Of a stretch of DNA of 64,000 nucleotides, positions 27,336 to 36,127 are shown in pieces. The notes under the pieces were generated by a model that was not told where the DNA came from, ran no database searches, and saw nothing but the letters and a program-made list of their open reading frames with translations. The number at the start of each line of letters is the position of its first letter. Within the stretch, counting starts at the first letter, position 1. A program made the translations under genes and the position numbers. Source of the DNA: Siccirubricoccus sp. G192 (GTDB lineage: Bacteria; Pseudomonadota; Alphaproteobacteria; Acetobacterales; Acetobacteraceae); contig NZ_JAHREN010000001.1 in NCBI RefSeq assembly GCF_019084075.1, positions 2,329,501 to 2,393,500 of the forward strand, written 5' to 3'.

Positions 27336-28085
27336 ATGACAGCACGGAAAATCGCGGTGACCGGCGCGGCCAGTGGCATCGGCGCCGCCACCTGCCGCGC
27401 CCTCGCCGCACCGGGGACCGCCATCCTGGTGCATACGCGCAGCAATCGCGAGGGTGCCGAGCGCACCGCCGCCGCGGTGCGGGAACGCGGCGGCGAGGCG
27501 CATGTCCTGCTCGCCGACCTGCTGCAGCCGGAGGCGGCCGCCAGGCTGGTGGAGGCGGCGGTCGCGACATTGGGCGGGCTGGACGTGCTGGTCTCCAATG
27601 CCGGCTTCGCCGACCGCACGCCGGTGGCGCAGCTCTCCGATGCGGGTTTCGCGCAAAGCCACGAGACCATCGCGCTGGCCTTCCTCCGCCTGGCCCGCGC
27701 CGCGCATCCGCATCTGCGGGCGGGGGCGGCGCCGCGGCTGATCGCGGTCTCCTCCTTCGTGGCGCATGTCTTCCGCACGGATACGCCGACCTTCCCCGCC
27801 TCCGCCGCCGCCAAGGCCGCGATGGAGGCGCTGGTGCGGGCGTTGGCGATCGAATGGGCGCCGGCGGTCACGGTGAATGCCGTGGTGCCCGGCTATACGC
27901 GCAAGGACCCCGGCGCGCATGCCGCGCTCGCGCCGCAGCAATGGGAGCAGACCCTGGCGCGCATCCCACTCGCCCGGCTCGGCACGCCGGAGGACCTGGC
28001 GGCGGCGATCGCCTTCCTGGCCTCGCCGGGGGCGGGCTACATCACCGGCCAGTGCCTGCATGTGGATGGCGGCATCACGGCCTGA
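27336..28085 (+). CDS. SDR family oxidoreductase lacking the catalytic Tyr
   Basis: A 249-residue SDR. The cofactor loop is AVTGAASGIGAATCRALAA and the C-terminal GYITGQCLHVDGGITA is classical. The catalytic Ser is present in IAVSSFVAH, but the YxxxK site reads SAAAK (within FPASAAAKAAMEAL), so the Tyr is replaced by Ser. The NNAG motif is changed to SNAG. Either an atypical SDR using another acid or a non-catalytic member. AGGGGAGACGG stands before the ATG at 27336; the frame upstream is not supported. It is divergent from the cyclase-family gene, with about 85 bp between them. Confidence 0.82.
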   Translation: MTARKIAVTGAASGIGAATCRALAAPGTAILVHTRSNREGAERTAAAVRERGGEAHVLLADLLQPEAAARLVEAAVATLGGLDVLVSNAGFADRTPVAQLSDAGFAQSHETIALAFLRLARAAHPHLRAGAAPRLIAVSSFVAHVFRTDTPTFPASAAAKAAMEALVRALAIEWAPAVTVNAVVPGYTRKDPGAHAALAPQQWEQTLARIPLARLGTPEDLAAAIAFLASPGAGYITGQCLHVDGGITA

Positions 28086-28095
28086 CGGCCCGCGG

Positions 28096-28341
28096 TCAGG
28101 CCGCCACGCAGCCCTGCGGCTTCACCTTCCGCAGCGTGCTGGCCGGATGCTTCGCCAGCCGCTCCGCCGGGCGCACCGGCCGCCGCACCAGCTCGCCCGT
28201 GCAATTCGGACAGCGCCCGGCCAGCACCCCCTCCGCGCAGCCGCGGCAGAAGGTGCATTCATAGGAGCAGATGCGCGCCTCCAGGCTCTCGGGCGGCAGG
28301 TCGGTGCCGCAGCATTCGCAGCAGGGGCGGAGTTCGAGCAT
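28096..28341 (-). CDS. DUF1272 domain protein (small zinc-binding)
   Basis: An 81-residue protein. It begins MLELRPCCECCGTDLPPESLEARICSYECTFC, then CRGCAEGVLAGRCPNCTGELVRRP, which is the DUF1272 pattern with many paired cysteines, probably binding one or two zinc ions. It ends LAKHPASTLRKVK. Function unknown. The start at ATG 28341 begins the conserved domain exactly, so the open frame further upstream is not needed. It converges with the SDR gene, 10 bp apart. Confidence 0.9.
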   Translation of the reverse strand: MLELRPCCECCGTDLPPESLEARICSYECTFCRGCAEGVLAGRCPNCTGELVRRPVRPAERLAKHPASTLRKVKPQGCVAA

Positions 28342-28587
28342 GGTGGGCCTCCCGTTTCCGCCAGGGTCGGCGCCGGCCGGCCGGAAGGTCAATAGCTGAT
28401 TGGACTTGCCCGGCTTTGCTGGAGCAGTGGCTCCGCATCCGGCGGTTCGGATGCGCGGCTTGTTGCGCATCTGCCGCAATGCCTGCCTTCCCGGGCCAAT
28501 GCGCAGAGGCGGCGCCGGAACTCCAGCGCCGCCTTCATCGCGGTTCCCGCGATCCGCGCACTGCCGGTCATGCGGGAGTGGACCAGG

Positions 28588-28782
28588 CTAGTCGTTCTTG
28601 TGGCTCTTGTGGCCGCCCTTCCGGCCCGCTTCGGCGGCGCGGGCGGGATCATTGGCGAAGTTGTTCGGGTCGTGCGCCTTGCCGCTGCCCACGGTTTCCT
28701 GCGACACGCCCTTCTTGCCTTCCGCTGAAGGGTGGCCGTGGCCCTTTTTCGCGTCCTGCTTGTGGGACTGGTCGTGCGCCAT
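28588..28782 (-). CDS. Small hydrophilic stress-like protein with KGG motif
   Basis: A 64-residue, very hydrophilic protein rich in Lys, His, Gly and Asn. The C-terminal NNFANDPARAAEAGRKGGHKSHK carries the pattern of the KGG / Gly-rich stress-induced repeat family (as in GsiB or YciG relatives), and such proteins are usually disordered and made under stress. No transmembrane or catalytic feature is seen. It stands alone, with about 250 bp to DUF1272 downstream and about 110 bp upstream to the Bug gene. Confidence 0.7.
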   Translation of the reverse strand: MAHDQSHKQDAKKGHGHPSAEGKKGVSQETVGSGKAHDPNNFANDPARAAEAGRKGGHKSHKND

Positions 28783-28892
28783 CGGCTCGCTCCATCTGCC
28801 CGACAGGCAGGGGCACCTGTCAGTTCAGCCGGAAGAAACGTCCCCCGCGGCGGCAGGTTCGATGCGGCGCGGGCTCCACGCCATTGATTCGC

Positions 28893-29899
28893 CTATTCGA
28901 GTTCGATTCCGGCGCGGCGCATGAGTTCCCGGTTCAGCGCCGCGTCGCGCGTGATGCGCTCGCGCATCGCAGCGGCACCCTGCGGCGGGCGGACCAGGCC
29001 GAGATTATCCATCAGCGTGCGGGCGGCAGGCTTGGCGAAGGCCGCGGCGGAGGCCCCTTCCAGCACCGCGAGCACGGGTTGTGGCGTGCCCGCGGGTGCC
29101 GAGAGGCTCCACCAGGCGCTGACGAGGAAGTCCGGCTGGCCCAATTCGATGAGGGTCGGGACATCGGGCATGACGGGCAGACGCTCGCGGGCCGGCGTGG
29201 CCAGGGCGCGCAGCCGGCCCTCCTGGACATGCGGCTTCGCCGGGGCGAGGGTCGAGAACATCAGATCGAGCCTGCCGGCAAGCGTCTCGGTCAGCGCCGG
29301 GGCCGGGCCGTTATAGGGCACATGCAACATCTCGGTCCCGGTCCGCCCCAGGAGATCCACCATCAGCAGATGCGCGGTCGAGCCGACGCCCCAACTCCCG
29401 TAGGAGAGCTGGCCAGGGCGGCGCTTCGCTTCCTGCAGCAATTCCTCGAAGCTGCGCCAGCGCGGATTCGCGACCAGGAGATAGAGCGATTCGGCAAGCA
29501 GGGTGATATGCGCGAAGTCGCTGTCCGGATCGAAGCCAAGGTTGCGGAGCGCGAATGGCGCCTGCGCGAAGGTCGCATTGGTGCCGAGCAGCAGGGTATT
29601 TCCATCGGGGCGGGCGCGCGCCACATGCCGCGCGGCGAGCGTCGTCGTGGCACCCGGCTTGTGTTCCGAGACGAAGGTGCCGCCGAGTTGCTCGGCAAGG
29701 CCGTCGGTGAGAATGCGTGCCACCACATCCGTGCCACCGCCGGGCGCATAGGGCAGGATGACGCCGACCGTCCGGCTGCCGGGGTAGCCCCCCCCTGGGC
29801 ACGTGCGCCGCGGGAGCCGGCCAGGGTCAGGGCCGAGGTCAGGGCAGCGGCCCCGCCCAGGATGGCGCGCCGACCCGGCTTCGCATTCCCCTGCTGCAT
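28893..29899 (-). pseudogene. Bug family substrate-binding protein, frameshifted in a C8 run
   Basis: About 335 residues when repaired. The N-terminal signal MQQGNAKPGRRAILGGAAALTSALTLAG (twin-arginine-like) is in one frame; the rest is in another: GVILPYAPGGGTDVVARILTDGLAEQ and THVPYNGPAP-type centre (MLHVPYNGPAPALTETLAGRLD). The change lies in a run of eight C (29788-29795): nine, or six, would join RAQGG to YPGSRTVGVILPYAPGG. The gene is otherwise well kept. It is the third of four orphan TctC-like proteins in the window. Confidence 0.78.
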
Positions 29900-30275
29900 C
29901 TTCTTCGTCTCCTCCCGGTATTCTGTCGCTGGTTCAGCTCCTGGATTGCGGCGCCGGAAAAAGCGGCGGCAGCCAGGGCGAGGCCAGGATGATCGAGCCG
30001 GCAGCGCGCAGCAAGGTGGCCGAGGCGGGCTTCTGCACCGGCGCCGGCTTCGACATCAATGGCGGTGCGCTGATGATCTGAAGCGCGGCCGCAATGCGTG
30101 GTATGATCCTGCCCATGGGTCCACGACTGCAATCGGTTCCGGAGCTTCCCGCAGAGCGCGGTGCTGTCGAAGGGCCCCGCGCCTTCGCCCAACCAGGAAG
30201 GAGCGGCGAACAACCCCATCCATCCCCGACCGCAAGGCGGGGCACTCCACCAACGCCAGGCAGGAAACCGAAGAG
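29900..30275. other. Intergenic region with a possible SDR C-terminal remnant
   Basis: A 376-bp gap. On the plus strand, 30018-30081 reads VAEAGFCTGAGFDINGGALMI then a stop, which looks like the last residues of an SDR (the usual form ends with a TG-x-x-x-x-V/I-D/N-GG pattern). Nothing upstream in that frame supports the rest of such a gene, so it would be a fragment left by a deletion. The remainder holds no supported ORF. Confidence 0.4.
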
Positions 30276-31079
30276 ATGAGCCTCGTCGAGACCGAACGTC
30301 ACGGACAAGTCCTTGTGGTGCGGATGAACCGGCCCGAGCGGCTGAATGCCCTCAACCACGAATTGCGCAGCGGTCTCGCGGCGGTCTGGACCGATTTCCG
30401 CCGGGATGAGGGGCTCGAGGTCGCGATCTTCACCGGGGCCGGCCGGGCCTTCTGCGCCGGCGAAGACATGAAGGAGTCCCTCCAGGACGGTGCGCCCGGC
30501 GGGCGGCGTCCGGCGCAGGAAGATCCCTTCATGTCCGGGGCGCTGGAGAAACCCGTCATCGCGGCGGTCAATGGCTTCGCGATGGGGGGCGGCTTCATGC
30601 TGGTGGAGCGCACCGATCTGCGGGTCGCGGTGCGCGGGGCGGTCTTCGAGGTCTCCGAGGCCAAGCGGTGGCTCCTCGGCGGCTACAATCACGGGCATAT
30701 CGCGAACCTGCCCTATCCCATCGCGATGGAGATGGCGCTCGGCTTCCGCTTCACGGCCGAGCGCTTCCACGAGCTCGGCTTCCTCAACCGCCTAGTGGAG
30801 CCGGAGGCGCTGATGCCGAGCGCCCTCGAAATGGCCAGGCACCTCCTGACACTGCCGCCTGCATCGCGCGTCAACACCGTACACATGATGCGCCAGATGC
30901 GCCCGGCCGTGGGGCCCGATTTCCTGCGCCTTGCCGCCGCCCTCCACGACCACGGCGCGAAGAGCGACCTGATGGAGTCGCGGGCGGCCTTCGCCGAGAA
31001 GCGCGCGCCCCGATTCAAGGGCTGGAACGACCCGGAAGACCGCTACCGGCTGCCTTCGCTCGACGCGGCGGAATCGTGA
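30276..31079 (+). CDS. Enoyl-CoA hydratase/isomerase family protein
   Basis: A 267-residue crotonase-fold protein. The CoA-binding and oxyanion-hole segments are FTGAGRAFCAGEDMKESL and PVIAAVNGFAMGGGFMLVERTDLRVA; VFEVSEAKRWLLGG follows, where the Glu of SEAKR is the likely acid/base. The C-terminal ESRAAFAEKRAPRFKGW is typical. The exact acyl-CoA substrate is unknown. The start at ATG 30276 (MSLVETERHGQVLVVRMNRPERLNAL) is clear from similarity, although the ribosome site is weak. An NHL-propeller gene follows 39 bp downstream in the same direction, so the two may be one operon. Confidence 0.9.
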   Translation: MSLVETERHGQVLVVRMNRPERLNALNHELRSGLAAVWTDFRRDEGLEVAIFTGAGRAFCAGEDMKESLQDGAPGGRRPAQEDPFMSGALEKPVIAAVNGFAMGGGFMLVERTDLRVAVRGAVFEVSEAKRWLLGGYNHGHIANLPYPIAMEMALGFRFTAERFHELGFLNRLVEPEALMPSALEMARHLLTLPPASRVNTVHMMRQMRPAVGPDFLRLAAALHDHGAKSDLMESRAAFAEKRAPRFKGWNDPEDRYRLPSLDAAES

Positions 31080-31118
31080 GCGCGGCTTCGCGCGCGAGGC
31101 AAAGGGGGGGAGCAGTCC

Positions 31119-32072
31119 ATGGCAGATGTGCTGGGCAGCGGGGAGTATCGCTACGAGCCGGTTCCCGGCTGGGGCCGGCTGCCCGAAGGCTGGTCCCTGA
31201 AGGAGGTCGGGGCCGTCGCCGTGGACAGCCAGGACCGCGTCTATGTCTTCAACCGCGGCGAGCACCCGATGGTGGTCTTCGACCGCGACGGCAACTTCCT
31301 CGCCTCCTGGGGTGAGGGCCTGTTCAGGCGCGCCCATGGCCTGCACATCGGGCCCGACGACATGCTCTGGTGCACCGATGACGGCGACCATACCGTGCGC
31401 AAATGCACGCCCGATGGCCGCGTGCTGCTGACGCTCGGCCTGCCGGACCGGCCCTCCCCCTATATGAGCGGGCGGCCCTTCAACCGCTGCACCCATACCG
31501 CCCTGTCGCCGGAGGGTGACATCTACGTCTCCGACGGCTACGGCAATGCCCAGGTCCATAAATTCTCGCCCGAAGGGAGGCACCTGTTCTCCTGGGGCGG
31601 CTCGGGGACGGAGCCCGGGCAATTCAACCTGCCGCACAATATCTGCTGCGATCCCGATGGCTGGGTCTATGTGGCGGACCGCGAGAGCCACCGGGTGCAG
31701 ATCTTCGACGGCCAGGGCCGCTACCAGACGCAGTGGAACAACCTGCACCGGCCGTGCTCGCTGTTCCTCGGCAAGGGCAGGTGCCCGGTCTGCTATGTCG
31801 GCGAATTGGGGCCTGCGCTGGCGGTGAACATCAAGGCGCCGAATCTCGGGCCGCGCATCAGCGTGCTCTCGATGGAGGGCAAGCTGCTCTCGCGCTTCGG
31901 CGAATTGGGCGAGGCGCCGGGGCAGTTCTACTCGCCGCACGGCCTGGCCGTGGATTCCCGCGGCGACATCTATGTCGGCGAGGTCTCCTTCACCGCCTGG
32001 CCGCGCTACCACGACGGCAACCCGCCACCGTCCGAGGGCGTGCGCAGCTTGCAGAAGCTGCGACGGGTCTAG
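31119..32072 (+). CDS. NHL-repeat / SMP-30-like beta-propeller protein
   Basis: A 317-residue cytoplasmic protein made of about six propeller blades. Repeats are seen as VAVDSQDRVYVFNRGEHPMVVFDRDG, LHIGPDDMLWCTDDGDHTVRKCTPDG, LSPEGDIYVSDGYGNAQVHKFSPEG, CDPDGWVYVADRESHRVQIFDGQG and LAVDSRGDIYVGEVS. Relatives are annotated as peptidylglycine alpha-amidating lyase-like or as gluconolactonase-like, but neither active site is certain here. There is no signal peptide. It follows the enoyl-CoA hydratase with a 39-bp gap; GGGGGGAGCAG precedes the ATG. Confidence 0.85.
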   Translation: MADVLGSGEYRYEPVPGWGRLPEGWSLKEVGAVAVDSQDRVYVFNRGEHPMVVFDRDGNFLASWGEGLFRRAHGLHIGPDDMLWCTDDGDHTVRKCTPDGRVLLTLGLPDRPSPYMSGRPFNRCTHTALSPEGDIYVSDGYGNAQVHKFSPEGRHLFSWGGSGTEPGQFNLPHNICCDPDGWVYVADRESHRVQIFDGQGRYQTQWNNLHRPCSLFLGKGRCPVCYVGELGPALAVNIKAPNLGPRISVLSMEGKLLSRFGELGEAPGQFYSPHGLAVDSRGDIYVGEVSFTAWPRYHDGNPPPSEGVRSLQKLRRV

Positions 32073-32130
32073 ATGGCGGCGCGGATGGCCGAAGCGGCAT
32101 GCGGCCCCGGTGCCGGAATCTCCGCCAGGT

Positions 32131-32730
32131 TCAGGCGGCGGGTGGCATGGTGCCGGCCAGCGGCGGCAGCTTCACCACCCGCCCGTACCAGGCTTCCAGC
32201 TTCGGGTGGCCGGGGCGCCAGGGCTCGTTCGCATAGCGGAAGTCGAGGTAGCCGAGCGCGCAGCCGATGGTGATCTCGCCGATCGTGGTCAGCGCGCCAA
32301 GCGTGGCGGCCTCCGCCTCCAGTACATTCAGCGCCCGGCTCACCTTGCCGCGCTGAAGGGTGATGTAGCCGACGCGGCCCTCGTCCTGCGGCAGGGCGAT
32401 CTCCCGCCGGCGAGGCTGGCTGGCATCCATGATGCCGTCGCCCAGCGCCTGCTGGCGCAGCGCGGTCCAGCGCGCCGGACCGGCCGCGGGGAAGAGCTTC
32501 GGCGCATCCCCGAGACTGTCCAGATACTCGCAGATCACCGGGCTGTCATAGAGCGCCGCGCCATCATCGGTCATCAGCGAGGGCACCTTGGAGAGCGGGT
32601 TCACCGGCAGCAGCGCGGGGTCGGTCGTGCCGACGGTCCATTTCTCGATCCGGCCATCGAGGCCACGGGCGATGGCGCAGGCCATGACCTTCCGGACATA
32701 GGGGCTGGCTGGCGAATAGGCGAGCTTCAT
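32131..32730 (-). CDS. Glutathione S-transferase family protein
   Basis: A 199-residue GST. The N-terminal thioredoxin-like domain starts MKLAYSPASPYVRKVMACAIARGL, with a Ser near the usual catalytic position and the KVPSLMTDDGAALYDSPVICEYLD segment, where cis-Pro and the DS pair bind glutathione. The helical C-terminal domain ends with YANEPWRPGHPKLEAWYGRV. The likely role is glutathione conjugation or reduction of small electrophiles; substrate unknown. Divergent from the dienelactone hydrolase gene, with about 157 bp between the starts. Confidence 0.9.
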   Translation of the reverse strand: MKLAYSPASPYVRKVMACAIARGLDGRIEKWTVGTTDPALLPVNPLSKVPSLMTDDGAALYDSPVICEYLDSLGDAPKLFPAAGPARWTALRQQALGDGIMDASQPRRREIALPQDEGRVGYITLQRGKVSRALNVLEAEAATLGALTTIGEITIGCALGYLDFRYANEPWRPGHPKLEAWYGRVVKLPPLAGTMPPAA

Positions 32731-32887
32731 GGCGTGGCGTTCCCTCGGTGGAGCAGGCGCGACTGTCCTTCACCGCGCGGGTTCCGGCAAGCCGACCGAG
32801 CCCGGACGGACAGATGGGGCGGCCGATCCGTGCCTGCATTTCCAGGCCCTGCCAGCCCTGCTACGAATGCGGCAGCGGAGGGACGCC

Positions 32888-33634
32888 ATGATCGAAAGCA
32901 CCTTGGACATCGCGACCAGGGATGGTGCGATGGAGAGCTTCATCTGCCGGCCGGAGCGCGGCGGCCCCTATCCTGCCGTGCTGATGCTGATGGATGCTCC
33001 CGGCATCCGCGAGGAGCTGCGCGACATGGCGCGCCGGCTTGCGACCGTCGGCTTCCACGTCGTGCTGCCGAACCTCTACTACCGCGCCGGGCGCGACACC
33101 CTGTTTGGGCCAGGCGTGCTGCAGCAGGGCGATCCCGAGCGGGACCGCATGCGGGCCATCCGCACCCGCATGACCATTCCGCCGGTCATGGAGGATATCG
33201 CCGCCATGCTCGCCTTCCTCGATGGGCAGCCGGAGGTGAAGCCCGGTCCCGTCGGCTGTCACGGCTATTGCATGAGCGGCCCCTATGCCCTCGCCGCGGC
33301 GGCGCGCTTCCCGGACCGCATCGCGGCCGCCGCCTCCTTCTATGGCACCTGGCTGGTCAGCGATGCCGAGGAGAGCCCGCACCTTTCGCTCGGGCGGGCC
33401 AAGGGCGAAGTCTACATCGCCTGCGCCGAGCACGACGAGCTCGCCCCCCTGCCGATGGTGGAGGAGCTGCGTGGGCTTCTCGATCGCTCCGGCGCCGCGG
33501 GCGAGCTGGAGATTTATCCCGGCGTCCATCACGGCTTCGCCTTTCCCCAGCGCTGGTGCTTCGACAAGCCGGCTGCCGAACGCCACTGGGAACGCCTGAT
33601 CGCGCTCTACCGCCGGCGGCTCGATCGCGGATGA
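32888..33634 (+). CDS. Dienelactone hydrolase family protein
   Basis: A 248-residue alpha/beta hydrolase of the dienelactone hydrolase family. The nucleophile Cys is in VGCHGYCMSGPYALAA, the Asp in CAEHDELAPL and the His in GVHHGFAFPQR, and LMLMDAPGIREELRDMARRLATVGF is typical of the N-terminal part. Members open lactones in aromatic degradation, but many act on other esters. The start at ATG 32888 (MIESTLDIATRDG) fits the family; the open frame to 32729 is only shadow. The neighbouring GST may share a detoxification role. Confidence 0.9.
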   Translation: MIESTLDIATRDGAMESFICRPERGGPYPAVLMLMDAPGIREELRDMARRLATVGFHVVLPNLYYRAGRDTLFGPGVLQQGDPERDRMRAIRTRMTIPPVMEDIAAMLAFLDGQPEVKPGPVGCHGYCMSGPYALAAAARFPDRIAAAASFYGTWLVSDAEESPHLSLGRAKGEVYIACAEHDELAPLPMVEELRGLLDRSGAAGELEIYPGVHHGFAFPQRWCFDKPAAERHWERLIALYRRRLDRG

Positions 33635-33706
33635 TCCCATCCGCCTGCCTGATTCCGGTCAGGTGATCCGGCATCGGGCAAGCGGTCGCGCCTGCATTCC
33701 TGCCCT

Positions 33707-35488
33707 TCAGCGTGCCCGGGCGGGCAGGGCAGGTTTCGGTGTCGCGGCGGCCTCCCGCAGCATGGCGGCAAAGCTGCGCTTCGCCTTGTGGCGCAGCAGC
33801 AGGGATTCGACATAGTCCTGGTGCAGGGCTGTCTCGCCACGGGCGGCGCGCAGCCTCGCCATGCGCGCAATGAGGCGGCAGGCCTCGGTGTAGCCGGGCT
33901 TGCTGGTGAGCCCGATCTGCTGCTCGACCAGCCGGGCATAGACTGCCAGCGCGTCCTCCGGCGCTTCCGTCTCGCTCGCCATGGCCAGATGCAGCCATGT
34001 GGCCGCGGCGCAGCCATGCTGCCGCGCCGCGGCCCAGGCCGCCGGCAGGCGGTGCTCCCGCAACAGGATCTCGACCAGCAGCCCGGCCATATCGCCGCGC
34101 AGCAGCGCAGCCTGACCTTTCCTCGCGGCAAGCCGGGCCTCGACCAGGGCAATGGCCCGGTCGGCGAGTGCGCGGCGCGCCGCGGCACCGGCCTTCCGCG
34201 CCTTGGCCATCGCCTCATAGAGCCGCATTGAGGGGCGCCGCTCGAAGCCCGGCCACAGCACCGCCTCGGCCTCCGCCAGGCGACCGGCGGCCCGGTGCCG
34301 GTCGGCGAGGAACAGCAGCAGCGGTTCGCCCGAGATGTCGTCGAACAGCCAGGCGGCCTCTTCCGCCCGGCGCAGCGCTTCCGCCTCGCGGCCCTGGGCC
34401 AGGCAGAACTCGGCCAGCCGCAGGTGGTCGTGCGCATGGACAAGCCCGGCCTCGCGCAGGGCGATGCGGCGGTCGATATCGCCGTCACGCTCGGCGAAGC
34501 AGTCCAGGATGGGGAACAGCCGATAGCGGGCGAGGCCCTCCTCCTGCTCGGTCGCCAGCCCGCCGCGGCGCTGCCGGGTCTTCGGCAAGCTGTCCCCGGC
34601 GGTCTCGGCCAGGCGGCGATACTCGGCCAGGCCGGCTATGCCGAGCAGATGGCCATAACGGTCGCTCGCGCCCTGGAAGGTGCCGAACTCCTCCGTGGTT
34701 TCCAGCCGGAAGAGGGCATTGGCCAGGACTACCGGGTCGGGCCGCGCGGCGTTGCAGGCGGCCAGATGGAGGGCGGCGGCACGCTCCAGGATCTCGCTGC
34801 CGCCACCATCGGAATCGTCCACATTCTCGATCGCGGTGGAAAAGCGGGCGAAGAACTCCTGAAGCAGGTCCAGGACCAGGGATGCCTGGCCGGCGCCGAT
34901 CAGGGGCTCGACCTGATCGAACACATCGAGCACGCCCTGGGTCCAGCCGCCGGCCTCGGCATAATCCACGAACCGGCCGGTGCGCAGCGCGCGCTTCAGG
35001 GCCGCCCGGCAGCGGGCGCCCAATTCCGCCGGATTGCCGGCCGCCGCGGCCGCTGCCAGGTCCAGCCGATCGAGCAGAACCGGGTCGCGCTCGGCCAGGT
35101 CCAGGATCAGCCCGACCAGCCGGTCGATGCCCTGGCTGCGGAGATGCGCGCGGATGGTGCCGATGCGGTCCGGGACGACTTCGCCCGACGCGGCCATGGC
35201 ATTGGCGGCCAGGGCGGTGGCGACGAGATGCTTGCAGAAGCCATGATCGGTGAAGGCGGGGCAGGAGCATTCGCCGCTGATCCGGCTGCCGCGGCCGCGG
35301 AGGTCGACGCGATAGATCTCCGTGCCGGCCACCCGGGCCCGCACGCGCTGCCCATCGTCCGAGATCAGTTCGACCTGGCCGGACCTGTAGTAGCTCTCAC
35401 CGCGCGCGTAGACAGCCTCGCCGGCAAGGTCGCGCAGCATTGCCGGATCGAAGCGCGGCGCCGCGCGCCGCCTCTGTTTGTCCAACAC
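33707..35488 (-). CDS. SWIM zinc finger domain protein (large)
   Basis: A 593-residue protein. The N-terminal 90 residues hold a SWIM zinc site (CSCPAFTDHGFCKHLVAT: CxC then CxH). The rest is alpha-helical and repeat-like, with TPR-like stretches (EFCLAQGREAEALRRAEEAAWLF, RHRAAGRLAEAEAVLWPGF) and a C-terminal LHQDYVESLLLRHKAKRSF. Such SWIM/DUF6880-type proteins are common in alphaproteobacteria and their role is unknown; SWIM sites often bind DNA or proteins. There is no partner gene that explains it. Confidence 0.85.
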   Translation of the reverse strand: MLDKQRRRAAPRFDPAMLRDLAGEAVYARGESYYRSGQVELISDDGQRVRARVAGTEIYRVDLRGRGSRISGECSCPAFTDHGFCKHLVATALAANAMAASGEVVPDRIGTIRAHLRSQGIDRLVGLILDLAERDPVLLDRLDLAAAAAAGNPAELGARCRAALKRALRTGRFVDYAEAGGWTQGVLDVFDQVEPLIGAGQASLVLDLLQEFFARFSTAIENVDDSDGGGSEILERAAALHLAACNAARPDPVVLANALFRLETTEEFGTFQGASDRYGHLLGIAGLAEYRRLAETAGDSLPKTRQRRGGLATEQEEGLARYRLFPILDCFAERDGDIDRRIALREAGLVHAHDHLRLAEFCLAQGREAEALRRAEEAAWLFDDISGEPLLLFLADRHRAAGRLAEAEAVLWPGFERRPSMRLYEAMAKARKAGAAARRALADRAIALVEARLAARKGQAALLRGDMAGLLVEILLREHRLPAAWAAARQHGCAAATWLHLAMASETEAPEDALAVYARLVEQQIGLTSKPGYTEACRLIARMARLRAARGETALHQDYVESLLLRHKAKRSFAAMLREAAATPKPALPARAR

Positions 35489-35752
35489 CCGATTTCGCCC
35501 GATGCATCAGGAAGGGCAGCCCCGACGATGGGCTGCCGCCGGGGTGGCGGCAAGATCCCGGACCTGCGTGAAGCACCCCATGCGCTGATGGAGGTGCCTT
35601 CGGGCGGCGCCCCAATGGCAACGAGCGCGGCTCAGGGCGAGCCGCGCGGATCAACGGGCTGGCGCGCAGGCTGCCGGCTGCCGCGGCGGCCTATAGCCTG
35701 CGCTCCCGGGACGCCTTCCCGCCGTCCGGGCAGCGCGATCCAGGCCTGGCGG

Positions 35753-36127
35753 CTAGGCCGCGGCCCGCTGGTCCTCGGCAGCCGCCTCGCTCATGACGCT
35801 GCGGAGCCCGGCCAGGTATCCTTTCCCCGCCGCGGTCTGCTGAACCAGCACGCTGCGGCGGTCCATCGGGTCCACCTTGCGGCGCGCCAGATCCAACTCG
35901 CCCAGCCGGTCCAGGGCACGGGTGATGGCCGGCTTGGAGACGTTGAGTTGCGCTGCCAGCCCGCGCACCGTATGCGGCCCGTCCGTCAGATAGACGGTGA
36001 GGAAAACCGCGAGTTGGCGGGCGGAAAGGTCCCGGGTGTCCTGCCTGACCATTTCCGCCACCGTGCGGCGCAGCAGTTGCGTCAGCGCCTCACTGGCCGG
36101 TGCAGCATGTTCCATTGCAGATGTCAT
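35753..36127 (-). CDS. MarR family transcriptional regulator
   Basis: A 124-residue protein; winged-helix MarR domain at about residues 30-110. The recognition helix region is TVRGLAAQLNVSKPAITRALDRLGELDL and the wing contains RKVDPMDRRSVLVQQTAAG. MarR dimers bind palindromes and are released by phenolic or other ligands; target unknown. The region upstream (36150-36260) is unusually AT-rich for the window and holds an inverted repeat (36161-36169 with 36204-36211), a plausible autoregulatory site. No obvious partner gene is divergent from it; LysR lies beyond, about 380 bp away. Confidence 0.88.
   Translation of the reverse strand: MTSAMEHAAPASEALTQLLRRTVAEMVRQDTRDLSARQLAVFLTVYLTDGPHTVRGLAAQLNVSKPAITRALDRLGELDLARRKVDPMDRRSVLVQQTAAGKGYLAGLRSVMSEAAAEDQRAAA

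Noticed and set aside
26210-28264. 684-codon plus-strand frame across the cyclase and SDR genes
   Set aside because: It crosses the true genes in another frame and has no supported domain.
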